Below are positions 17,201-24,838 of a stretch of 38,874 nucleotides of DNA, one piece after another (position 1 is the stretch's first letter; every line of letters begins with the position of its first letter). The stretch is from Bacteroidetes bacterium ADurb.Bin217. Lineage in GTDB: Bacteria; Bacteroidota; Bacteroidia; Bacteroidales; UBA1715. The stretch is taken from positions 1 to 38,874 of the forward strand of contig MWCJ01000026.1 in NCBI GenBank assembly GCA_002069975.1. Direction: 5' to 3'. The notes under the pieces were generated by a model. It saw only the letters and a program-made list of their open reading frames with translations. It searched no databases and was not told the origin of the DNA. Made by a program: the position numbers and the translations under genes.

Positions 17201-19546
17201 TTAAAATTCTATTTTATAACTTACTACAGGTATTACCACTACCGCTTTGTCCATATCTACCGTTTTGGTTTTATAATTATACCCAAACCCACTATACATA
17301 GGAGAACCCAATGCATTTTTGAGCTGCAACGCAATTATTGACGAACGATGTGTTTTATTTATTCTATATGAAATTGTAATATCGAGATTGTACGATGATG
17401 GAAATTGCTTTTCAAACGCCTGTGAATCATCAAATACCACATTCTTGTTGAGTAATGATTCCGAATAATTTACAGGGCTATATCGTTCGCCGCCGGTATA
17501 CGTTAAGCGTCCGTTTACCCCCAACAATGAATTTTCTTTAATTATAAATTCTTTACCGTATAACACGTTACACACAAATGTTTTATTAAACCGTGTATCT
17601 CGCCACGTATCATCATCGGCTTTGTATTGCGAATCGAACAAAGAAGCTGTAATTAAAAAATAAAAATTATTATGTAAAAACCGTTCTATTGTTACATCTA
17701 CCCCTTTATTTACACCAATAGAATTCGATTGCAATTCCTCTTGAAACGTCCAGTCTTGCGTAAAATTAATCATACTCCACGACGAATCTTTAATGCCGGG
17801 TATATTATATAAATACTGATAATACGGCTCTATTTTCAAACGCATATATTTGCTCATCATTAATTGATATCCTAACACAAGATGATGAGCTTGCGACATT
17901 TCTAATTGCTTGTTGGGGTAATTGATTATACCATCTACTTCTTTACGAATCATATACATACGCAAATCTTCTAACTGACTATGTTTGCCATACCCCAAAC
18001 TCAATGTTTGATTGGGCGAAAACTTCCACGATGCCCCCACACGCGGGTCGATAGAATAATTGAAATTGAGAGCAAAATAATTGGCATGTATCCCTGCTGT
18101 TACACTAAGATTTTCGGTAAAATCATATTTCGATTGCACAAAATATTCACTATACGAACTCATTCCGTCTTCGTTTACATAATGTACCATATCTCCTGCA
18201 TTTCCAGGCAAAGCGGCCTGTAAATCAATTGCATAATGTACGATGTGATGGTTTATTCCCGTTCGCATAGTATGCTTTGCATTCCACTTATGATTTACAC
18301 TCGTACTCAAAGTAATTTTTCCCGAATTATCTTCAAAAAAACTATTATCACGCAGGATTAGAGCATCATCGACACGTTTCATATCAAATTTATTTTGTGT
18401 GCCACTTGCACCAACTGTAGTGTGTATAAATGTTTTTGCTCCAAACACATATTTATGCGAAACACCTCCAGCTCCCGTATTTAAAGTCCATAAATACCGA
18501 ACCCTATCCCAATCATATTCCCATTCACTAGAATCAGTACTTTCGGGTTCGCTATTCACGTCCATACCACCAATTCCCCATACCGAAAACGCCCCGAATT
18601 TGTCGGTAGGAAAATGCATTTTGAACGAAAAATCCTGATATTTTGGAATTTGTTCCGAAGGAATTAACCCCAAAGCCGAAACCAACCCTGTAGTAGAATA
18701 CCTATAGTTACAAACATACGTGGCTTTTTTGCCTGTAACAAACGGGCCTTCGGACCCGATATCAATTCCCATCATACCCACTTGTACCGCATGTTCACGA
18801 TCATCTGCATTACCTGAACGAAATTTCATATCAAACACCCCGGCAAGTGCGTTACCGTATTCTGCCGGAAACGCTCCGGTAAAAAAATCGGAATTAGACA
18901 ACATATGACTACTAAAAATAGTAACAAACCCTCCACCTGCTACATTACCTCCGGCAAAATGATTTGGATTTGGAATTTCAATTCCCTCTAAACGCCACGA
19001 AACACCTTTGGGAGAATTACCTCGAATAACAATTGCATTGTCTTGCAAATTACCTACCGTAACACCCGCGAATGCCGATGCCATTCGAGCCGGATCGTCC
19101 AATCCTCCGGCATACCGACGAGTTTCTTCGACTGTAAACGACCGTGCACTTATACTTGCCATAGAATTCATAGGTAATTCTTTGCGAGATTGAGCAGTTA
19201 CAGTAACAGTATTAATTTGATTTAGGGCTTGCTTAAGAGACACCTCAACATACGATTCTTTTGCCGATGATACCAAAATTTCGGGAATCAATTGCGGATT
19301 ATATCCAAGAAAACTCACTTCAATCGTATATCTACCAACAGGAACATGTTCTAGTACAAAATTTCCACGTTCGTCGGTTAGTGTAGAAAGTATAGGATTG
19401 GAATTTACAATAACTACCGTAGCAAAACCTATAGGCGATTGAGATTCTTGGTCGACCACACGACCTTTGAGTTTTTGTGTAAGCGTTTGTGCTGTAATAC
19501 AAATACTTACCAAAGAAAGAATAATTGAAAGAGCGAGAGATTTCAT
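17201..19546 (-). CDS. TonB-dependent outer-membrane receptor with CarboxypepD_reg-like N-terminal domain
   Basis: Predicted outer-membrane active transporter, energised by TonB-ExbBD. The 781-residue protein has a signal peptide (about 1-19), then a beta-sandwich carboxypeptidase-regulatory-like domain (about 26-110: KGRVVDQESQSPIGFATVVI, LTDERGNFVLEHVPVGRYTI). The plug domain follows (about 130-250, including VIRGNSPKGVSWRLEGIEIP and AFPAEYGNALAGVFDMKFRS), then a 22-strand-type barrel with many aromatic-flanked strands. It ends in VVSYKIEF, a C-terminal Phe as in many outer-membrane barrels. No SusD-like partner is adjacent, so this is not a standard SusCD glycan system. It lies between a repeat-rich surface protein gene (37 bp upstream) and the GIN-domain gene. 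Substrate unknown. Confidence 0.92.
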   Translation of the reverse strand: MKSLALSIILSLVSICITAQTLTQKLKGRVVDQESQSPIGFATVVIVNSNPILSTLTDERGNFVLEHVPVGRYTIEVSFLGYNPQLIPEILVSSAKESYVEVSLKQALNQINTVTVTAQSRKELPMNSMASISARSFTVEETRRYAGGLDDPARMASAFAGVTVGNLQDNAIVIRGNSPKGVSWRLEGIEIPNPNHFAGGNVAGGGFVTIFSSHMLSNSDFFTGAFPAEYGNALAGVFDMKFRSGNADDREHAVQVGMMGIDIGSEGPFVTGKKATYVCNYRYSTTGLVSALGLIPSEQIPKYQDFSFKMHFPTDKFGAFSVWGIGGMDVNSEPESTDSSEWEYDWDRVRYLWTLNTGAGGVSHKYVFGAKTFIHTTVGASGTQNKFDMKRVDDALILRDNSFFEDNSGKITLSTSVNHKWNAKHTMRTGINHHIVHYAIDLQAALPGNAGDMVHYVNEDGMSSYSEYFVQSKYDFTENLSVTAGIHANYFALNFNYSIDPRVGASWKFSPNQTLSLGYGKHSQLEDLRMYMIRKEVDGIINYPNKQLEMSQAHHLVLGYQLMMSKYMRLKIEPYYQYLYNIPGIKDSSWSMINFTQDWTFQEELQSNSIGVNKGVDVTIERFLHNNFYFLITASLFDSQYKADDDTWRDTRFNKTFVCNVLYGKEFIIKENSLLGVNGRLTYTGGERYSPVNYSESLLNKNVVFDDSQAFEKQFPSSYNLDITISYRINKTHRSSIIALQLKNALGSPMYSGFGYNYKTKTVDMDKAVVVIPVVSYKIEF

Positions 19547-19583
19547 GGTTAATGATTAATGGTTAATAGTTAATTTTGAAAAA

Positions 19584-20885
19584 TTAATATGTAATTCGTA
19601 GTCCTAATTTTGCTCCCGGATACATAGACACACTGTGTGTTGAATAATTGAGTGTATAAGGTTTGAAGGAAAGTATATCATCTACAAGGTGTGATTGTTC
19701 GTCAGGTGAACCATATGCAGTAAATACGTTATATTGCAAACCTCCAAAAACCTTAATTTTATCTGTAAATCCATATACACATTGCAACGATGCGGTATGC
19801 AACGAATATGAATAATCTACATACCAAGTATTAGTAATTAACGATTGCGAAAGCAACTCTGCGGCAACATCAAACTTATCATTTATTCGTTTCATCGTAC
19901 CCACTCCATAGCCAACTGTTGCAATAGGATTAGCTGTATTGATATACATACCCGCACTAAACACATTGTAGAATGCAGGAACACCGGTACTAAAGCTTAT
20001 TTGTATATGCTGCGAAGCATCGGCAGAAATATCTACGGCATGGTATCCATTTCGAGCATAACTAAAAAAACCAATAGGTATACCACCTGCAATAGAATCG
20101 GAAATATTTACAATTCCCAATTGCACACCATGTAATGTTTGAGCAAGATTTACCCCACCCGAAATTTGAATTCCTTGTAACTTAGATGTACTTATATTTG
20201 AAAAGCCTGCCAACTGAATTCCTTGTACCGAATCGGAACACACATTGGTAAAACCAGCGATTTGAAAACCCTGCACCGAATTATTTGAAACATTTGCAAA
20301 TCCTGCTATATGACCACCCGAAACAGAACCTTTTACCACATTAGAAAACCCTGCTATTTGCATTCCCTGTAATGTATCGAATACAACATTTGAAAAACCC
20401 GAAATACTTACCCCTTTGAGTGCCCCGATTATAACATTAGAACAACCTGCAAGATGCACACTTTTTGAAGAATCGGTTACAATATTAGAAAAACCTGCTA
20501 TTTGAATGCCACGAGAATATTTTTTAGTTACGTTACTAAATCCTGCAATTTGACACGCCTGAGAACTTCCTAATACTACATTGCTAAAACCTGCTATTTG
20601 TAAGCCTTGCACATCGTTGGTTACCGTATTGGCAAAACAACCAATTTCAACACCTTTAACCCCTTTATTATACCCAAGCAATGCGTTGTACGACAGAGAA
20701 TTGGTGTATTTGTATGATTCTACACCATTGGTTCCAACCGGATAACACAATGATAGTTGAAATACTCTATGAGAATTGAATACAGAATCTGTAGATTGCG
20801 CTTGCACAATAGCTTGCATACTACAACATAACAACATTGCTACACCTAAAATTTTCATTGTTTCTATTTTTTTATTCATTTGCAA
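19584..20885 (-). CDS. LA_2272-type surface repeat protein
   Basis: Exported protein of 433 residues. A signal peptide covers about residues 10-29 (MKILGVAMLLCC onward); starts at 20885, 20879 and 20858 are possible. Residues 78-263 hold about eleven to twelve tandem 16-residue repeats of the form G-x-Q-I-A-G-F-S-N-V-x6, for example GLQIAGFSNVVLGSSQ, GIQIAGFSNIVTDSSK and GMQIAGFSNVVKGSVS, which predicts a beta-helix or solenoid. The C-terminal 150 residues look like an outer-membrane or surface beta domain (AELLSQSLITNTWYVDYSYS, then VSMYPGAKLGLRITY). This combination fits the LA_2272 family of surface repeat proteins known from Leptospira and Bacteroidota. It leads a minus-strand unit with the TonB-dependent receptor and GIN-domain genes. 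Function in that family is unknown. Confidence 0.85.
   Translation of the reverse strand: MQMNKKIETMKILGVAMLLCCSMQAIVQAQSTDSVFNSHRVFQLSLCYPVGTNGVESYKYTNSLSYNALLGYNKGVKGVEIGCFANTVTNDVQGLQIAGFSNVVLGSSQACQIAGFSNVTKKYSRGIQIAGFSNIVTDSSKSVHLAGCSNVIIGALKGVSISGFSNVVFDTLQGMQIAGFSNVVKGSVSGGHIAGFANVSNNSVQGFQIAGFTNVCSDSVQGIQLAGFSNISTSKLQGIQISGGVNLAQTLHGVQLGIVNISDSIAGGIPIGFFSYARNGYHAVDISADASQHIQISFSTGVPAFYNVFSAGMYINTANPIATVGYGVGTMKRINDKFDVAAELLSQSLITNTWYVDYSYSLHTASLQCVYGFTDKIKVFGGLQYNVFTAYGSPDEQSHLVDDILSFKPYTLNYSTHSVSMYPGAKLGLRITY
20097..20654 (-). repeat. 48-bp coding tandem repeat array
   Basis: The 16-residue repeats of the surface protein are encoded by degenerate units with a 48-bp period. Core words such as CCTGCTATTTG or CCTGCAATTTG on the plus strand recur through the array. 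Units have drifted in sequence, so the array is old rather than freshly expanded. Confidence 0.75.
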
Positions 20886-20974
20886 TTATTTTTTTTAATA
20901 ACTACAACTACAAAAAAAATATCCCCTATTCGATTCGCATTTTTTTATAAAAAAAATTATTTTCCAAAAAGCAT

Positions 20975-20990
20975 TGTGTATATTTACACA
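20975..20990. promoter_or_regulatory. Dyad TGTGTA-TATT-TACACA, possible operator
   Basis: A perfect 6-bp inverted repeat with a 4-base centre lies 25 bases before the lipoprotein ATG at 21016, in the gap shared by two divergent genes. TGTG-N8-CACA is the general shape of CRP/FNR-family sites. It could equally be a short RNA hairpin. Confidence 0.35.
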
Positions 20991-21015
20991 TTCTAATTAA
21001 TTATTGAACAGATAC

Positions 21016-21711
21016 ATGAAACAGTTTGTCCTTATTATCATTTCATTCCTTTGTTTATTTTCGTGTAAAGACAATCCGTATATTCCACAGCCAGATCCTC
21101 TGCACACAAAATATATAGTATTAGAAACTCCACACGAATGCAATTTTACCCTTACACAAATAAACATAGATGTAGTAGCCGGCATCCGCGACACGCAAGT
21201 ATGGCATGTACGCGATATTATAAGCAATGAAATAGTTGATACGTTAGACTATACACTATATAGAGTAGAACGAGTTCGACGCAAAACAGATACAGTAGCT
21301 TGGAGTCCATATACAGTATATAGTATTCGTGCATATTCAAAATCGCTGGTACGAGTATGGGAAAACACACCATATGTAATTATGCAATTTCCCGAAGTTT
21401 CAGGTAAAACATGGAATGGCAATGAATTTAACACCAAACCTGCAGAACAATATACTTATACCGCTATAAATACAACCGACACGATTGGTCAAACCATATA
21501 CGATTCTGTATTGGTTATAACACAACAAAATTTTAAATCCTTGTATACCTATCAATTTAAAGAAGAACGATACGCCTATGGTGTTGGATTAATTTCAAAA
21601 ACCACCTATGATGTAGAATCGCAACCAAATCATGCAAATATAAATTTAAATCTCCCTATAGAACAACGCATTACCAAAGGTACAATAGAAATATATGAAC
21701 GTAAAAATTAA
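21016..21711 (+). CDS. Putative lipoprotein, function unknown
   Basis: The frame opens at a TTG (21004), but the ATG at 21016 gives a proper lipoprotein signal: MKQFVLIIISFLCLFSCKDN, with lipobox LFSC and acylated Cys17. The 231-residue product then has a short Pro-rich linker and a mostly beta-stranded body (QVWHVRDIISNEIVDTLDYT, then PYTVYSIRAYSKSLVRVWEN). Thr-, Tyr- and Val-rich alternation suggests a beta-sandwich. No family was recognised. The last 17 bases overlap the start of the esterase gene, which indicates co-transcription and probably translational coupling, so it may be a surface partner of that enzyme. Confidence 0.8.
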   Translation: MKQFVLIIISFLCLFSCKDNPYIPQPDPLHTKYIVLETPHECNFTLTQINIDVVAGIRDTQVWHVRDIISNEIVDTLDYTLYRVERVRRKTDTVAWSPYTVYSIRAYSKSLVRVWENTPYVIMQFPEVSGKTWNGNEFNTKPAEQYTYTAINTTDTIGQTIYDSVLVITQQNFKSLYTYQFKEERYAYGVGLISKTTYDVESQPNHANINLNLPIEQRITKGTIEIYERKN

Positions 21712-22777
21712 ACATATTTTGTGTGCAGTCCTCCTATTTTGTGCCTATACTACGACACACGCTATGAACTATATTTCACCTCAATCGCCCGAAATTGGAT
21801 ACATGGGCAGATTCAATACAACAAATTCAGAAGAATTTACCTGTTCGTTCCCTGCAAGTTCTATTTTTTTATATTCAAATTCAAAAAAGGTAACGGTACA
21901 GTTACTTGATTACCCTATGGAAGAAGGTCGTCCGAATTATATTGCAATTATTGTTAACGATACTGTGTATAAAGAATTTCCTCTTATTCCTGGACAAAGT
22001 GAATATACTATTGCAAACTTTAGCAATGAAGCTTTCCGCATGATTCAAGTATGTAAACGTACCGAAAGTTTAATTGGAACTATAGGATTTAAAGGATTTG
22101 GTATAGATAAAAATGCAACAACAAAACCCGTACAATTACCAGGGAAAAAGATACTTTTTATAGGAAATTCTATAACCTGCGGCTATGGCAACGAAGCTAC
22201 AAATGCAACCGACTCATTTACCGCACACACCGAAAATGCCTATATGTCGTATGCTGCAATTGCCGCACGCGAACTCAACGCACAATATCACCTCATAGCA
22301 TATTCGGGCAAAGGAATCTACCGCAACTGGGCAGATACGGTATTTGATATAGAAACTATGCCTAAAGTGTTTCACAAAACCTTAGCGTTCGATACCTGCA
22401 ATTCGTGGAATCATACACAGTATGTCCCCTCGCTGATTGTTATAAATTTAGGCACAAACGACTTTAGTCCACCACTGGGAGCAAACAAAGACCTGTATAT
22501 AACACGATTTACAGAATTTTTACAAACAGTATCACAACTATATGCCAACGCACCAATAGTTTGTGTTAACAGCCAAATGCTGCAAGAACCACAACGTAGC
22601 GACCAAATAACATGGATACAAGAAAGTATTGCTGTACTCAAAAACAATTCTATATTCTTCTGCAAATTAAGCATGCAAGGCACCGTAGGCTATGGAGCCG
22701 ATTGGCACCCAAACATAGCACAAAACAAAGTAAATGCTAAAGAGTTGGTTGGTTTTTGTAAAGAAATGGGGTGGTAA
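21695..22777 (+). CDS. Secreted SGNH-hydrolase, CE2-type carbohydrate esterase
   Basis: Predicted deacetylase acting on acetylated polysaccharides outside the cytoplasm. The 360-residue protein has a signal peptide (about 1-23, ending TTTHA). An N-terminal beta-sandwich domain (about 30-140) is followed by an SGNH fold. Block I is ILFIGNSITCGYGNE (153-167) with nucleophile Ser159, the GTND block is NLGTNDF (251-257), and the Asp-x-x-His block is GADWHPN with Asp336 and His338. An N-terminal jelly-roll before the esterase domain is the CE2 arrangement (acetylxylan esterase-like, e.g. the Clostridium thermocellum enzyme). Together with the GH27 gene it hints at plant polysaccharide use, although the two are 20 kb apart. 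Substrate not determinable. Confidence 0.88.
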   Translation: MNVKIKHILCAVLLFCAYTTTHAMNYISPQSPEIGYMGRFNTTNSEEFTCSFPASSIFLYSNSKKVTVQLLDYPMEEGRPNYIAIIVNDTVYKEFPLIPGQSEYTIANFSNEAFRMIQVCKRTESLIGTIGFKGFGIDKNATTKPVQLPGKKILFIGNSITCGYGNEATNATDSFTAHTENAYMSYAAIAARELNAQYHLIAYSGKGIYRNWADTVFDIETMPKVFHKTLAFDTCNSWNHTQYVPSLIVINLGTNDFSPPLGANKDLYITRFTEFLQTVSQLYANAPIVCVNSQMLQEPQRSDQITWIQESIAVLKNNSIFFCKLSMQGTVGYGADWHPNIAQNKVNAKELVGFCKEMGW

Positions 22778-22882
22778 AAAATTTAAAAAACACGTATTTT
22801 TTTACACAACGTATTGTAAAATCTATCAATTTTTTTTTCATTTGTATACTTATTTATGCGTAATATTAAAAACTAAAAACGT

Positions 22883-23317
22883 ATGAAAAAAATTTCTTTC
22901 TTACATGTATTCATGTGCGTATTAATTATGTCAACTTCATTCTTTTTCTCATGCGAAAAAGAAGATACAACCCCAGAAAATAAAGAAGAAAACCCAATCG
23001 ACATGTATCCGGACTCTGTAAGTACCACGTTATTCTCTTGCAAAATTGATGGAACCGTTTTTAATGCGACATCTATGGTAAGTCATGCAACTTCGGGAAT
23101 CATAACAGCTAAAGGTATAAAAGTTTCAAATGGAGCAACAGTAATTGAAGGCACAACACAATTAACATTATCATTTGGAACAAATCCATCGGGAGAACTT
23201 GGAGTTGGAACTCATGAATGTGTTGGTAGTATGTTTGAAACTGCAAATAGCCCCGACAATAAAAACAAAGCTATTTTTAAAGATGTAAAAATAAATGGTG
23301 AAGATGCATTTGCTTAA
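22883..23317 (+). CDS. Putative lipoprotein, truncated by an in-frame TAA
   Basis: The product of 144 residues starts with a lipoprotein signal peptide ending in FFFSCEK (Cys24). A Glu/Pro-rich linker leads to a beta-stranded domain: TTLFSCKIDGTVFNATSM, ITAKGIKVSNGATVIEGT, LTLSFGTNPSGELGVGTHEC. The layout resembles small Bacteroidota lipoproteins with one domain of repeated strands. The frame stops at TAA 23315-23317 just as a new strand begins, yet it stays open for another 54 codons after the stop (listed separately). The domain as translated is therefore probably incomplete. The cause may be mutation, a sequencing error or, less likely, readthrough. Confidence 0.75.
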   Translation: MKKISFLHVFMCVLIMSTSFFFSCEKEDTTPENKEENPIDMYPDSVSTTLFSCKIDGTVFNATSMVSHATSGIITAKGIKVSNGATVIEGTTQLTLSFGTNPSGELGVGTHECVGSMFETANSPDNKNKAIFKDVKINGEDAFA

Positions 23318-23482
23318 CCTGGAGGAACAATTTTTGTAGAAAAATACTATGAATCAACATATTTTCAAGGAGTACAGGGAACATTCAATAATATAAAATT
23401 TTATATTTATCCTGCTCCTGATTATGAATTAGATTCAATAATGATTATTGATGGTGTATTTAATGTTAAATATAGTTATTAA
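23318..23482 (+). pseudogene. In-frame continuation of the truncated lipoprotein gene
   Basis: Directly after the TAA at 23315-23317 the same frame runs without a stop for 54 codons to TAA 23480-23482. The translation (PGGTIFVEKYYESTYFQGVQ, then GTFNNIKFYIYPAPDYE, then IMIIDGVFNVKYSY) has the alternating-strand look and aromatic ending expected of the C-terminus of the same domain. A single change from, for example, TCA to TAA would explain the break. Joined, the product would be about 199 residues. A terminator follows this second stop, not the first, which supports the longer gene as the original unit. Confidence 0.7.
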
Positions 23483-23512
23483 TATTAAACACAAATAAAA
23501 CTTTTTATTTAC

Positions 23513-23547
23513 AAAAAGGGGATTCATTTTTTGATTCCCCTTTTTTT
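23513..23547 (+). terminator. Rho-independent terminator
   Basis: AAAAAGGGGATTCA (23513-23526) and TGATTCCCCTTTTT (23532-23545) pair as a 14-bp stem with one mismatch and a five-base T loop, followed by more T. It ends the lipoprotein transcript and lies ahead of the next gene. Confidence 0.85.
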
Positions 23548-23605
23548 ATTTTTTTTTCATAACAAAATTCCCGAACTTTACGTTTTTCAATCTCATTGTG
23601 AGTTT

Positions 23606-24805
23606 ATGAATAAACGAATTATTATATGCATATTACTTTTTTGTTTGGGAGGAATTCAATATTCGTTTTCACAAACACATGCATATACTATTCACGATAC
23701 TATTCCTATTCGTGCAGGTACTAATAAATTTAGATTATACAGACTTATAGAAAAATGGTTCGAAACCGAACGAGGTACACGATTAGTTGCAAAAAACAGA
23801 AAAGAACTACATTTTAAAGGAAAAGGATACTTTATTTATTATAATAGAGTTAGAATTCCCGATATCTTTTTAAGTCCTCATGCTAACGAACGCTGCAAAG
23901 GCAGTATCGCTTTTACTATCGATGTAAAAATTCAAGATTCAGTAATCGTTTCAAAATTTACCCAGTTTATACACGAAGCTGTGTATTCCGAATATGGCAG
24001 TATGAGTTTTGGCATGCTTATGATTTACGACAAAGTTCCCCCCGGTTTTTGTATGGAAGTAGAAGACTGGTGTAATGCCGTATGGAACGATATGAAACAA
24101 AAATCGGAAGCCGAAGTAAAAGATCGTGCTTCGAGAATGATTCCGCCAATATTAATTCGTAGAAGGACATTTAAAGTAAAAGAAGAAGAGGTTAAAGTGA
24201 TTGTTCAAGATACTATAGACCCTAAAGAATATTTAGAGCTTGACAGATATTATGACCCCGAAGATAAAAAACAAAAACAAGTATCGGATCGTACCGACGA
24301 TATTCCGGGAATTACCGATTATGTTGAACCAACTACAACTACTAAAAAAATTTCAAAACCAAAACCAGTGCCTATAGCTGAAATTGAAGAAGAAAAAGAT
24401 AAGGAAAAAGGAAAAGAAGTTTCTGCAGAAGAAGTGAAAGCTGTGACAAAATCTGAAGAAGATGCTGAGCCTGAAAAACAAGAGGAAGAAAATCAAAATA
24501 CAAAAAAACAAGAGAATACGCCGAAAGAAAAACCGGCTAAAAAAGAAAAAGAGAAAAAAGACAGTAAACCTGTTGATGAATATGATCAAGAAGCTGAGGA
24601 AGAAGTTGAAAAACCTAAAAAAGAAGAAACTTCTACACCAAAAGAAAAACCGGTAAAAGAAAAAGAAGCTCATGCTCCTAAGGAAAAAGCGGCTCCTGCT
24701 CCTAAATCAAAACCTGCTCCTGCTCCAAAACCGGCTAAAACTAAAAAAACAAAACCTGCCGAAGAAGATGAATATGATGATTACGATGATTACGATGACG
24801 AATAA
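23606..24805 (+). CDS. Exported protein with long Lys/Glu/Pro-rich tail
   Basis: An upstream TTG (23531) lies inside the preceding terminator, so the ATG at 23606 is the real start. It gives MNKRIIICILLFCLGGIQYS, a signal peptide cleaved near residue 23. Residues 35-190 form a globular domain (FRLYRLIEKWFETERGTRLV, GKGYFIYYNRV, GSIAFTIDVKIQDSVIV). Its alternation of strands and helices resembles the DUF4468 (TBP-like fold) lipoprotein/periplasmic group, but I am not certain. Residues 246-399 are low-complexity, Lys/Glu/Pro/Ala-rich, ending in an acidic DEYDDYDDYDDE. The tail may span the periplasm, bind ions or act as a disordered linker. The DNA of the tail is strongly purine-biased. Function unknown. 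Confidence 0.82.
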   Translation: MNKRIIICILLFCLGGIQYSFSQTHAYTIHDTIPIRAGTNKFRLYRLIEKWFETERGTRLVAKNRKELHFKGKGYFIYYNRVRIPDIFLSPHANERCKGSIAFTIDVKIQDSVIVSKFTQFIHEAVYSEYGSMSFGMLMIYDKVPPGFCMEVEDWCNAVWNDMKQKSEAEVKDRASRMIPPILIRRRTFKVKEEEVKVIVQDTIDPKEYLELDRYYDPEDKKQKQVSDRTDDIPGITDYVEPTTTTKKISKPKPVPIAEIEEEKDKEKGKEVSAEEVKAVTKSEEDAEPEKQEEENQNTKKQENTPKEKPAKKEKEKKDSKPVDEYDQEAEEEVEKPKKEETSTPKEKPVKEKEAHAPKEKAAPAPKSKPAPAPKPAKTKKTKPAEEDEYDDYDDYDDE

Positions 24806-24838
24806 CAAAAAAAACGTTACAGTAAACCTACCGTTTCA

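Noticed and set aside
20097..20654. Regular repeats that could suggest CRISPR
   Set aside because: The period is 48 bp, in frame, with no spacers, and encodes the 16-residue solenoid.
23531..23605. Upstream extension of the Lys/Glu-tail protein
   Set aside because: The TTG start lies inside a terminator; ATG 23606 gives a clean signal peptide.
24353..24673. 106-codon minus-strand open frame rich in Phe
   Set aside because: It is the antisense image of the Lys/Glu-rich tail; the composition is a product of the repeat DNA.
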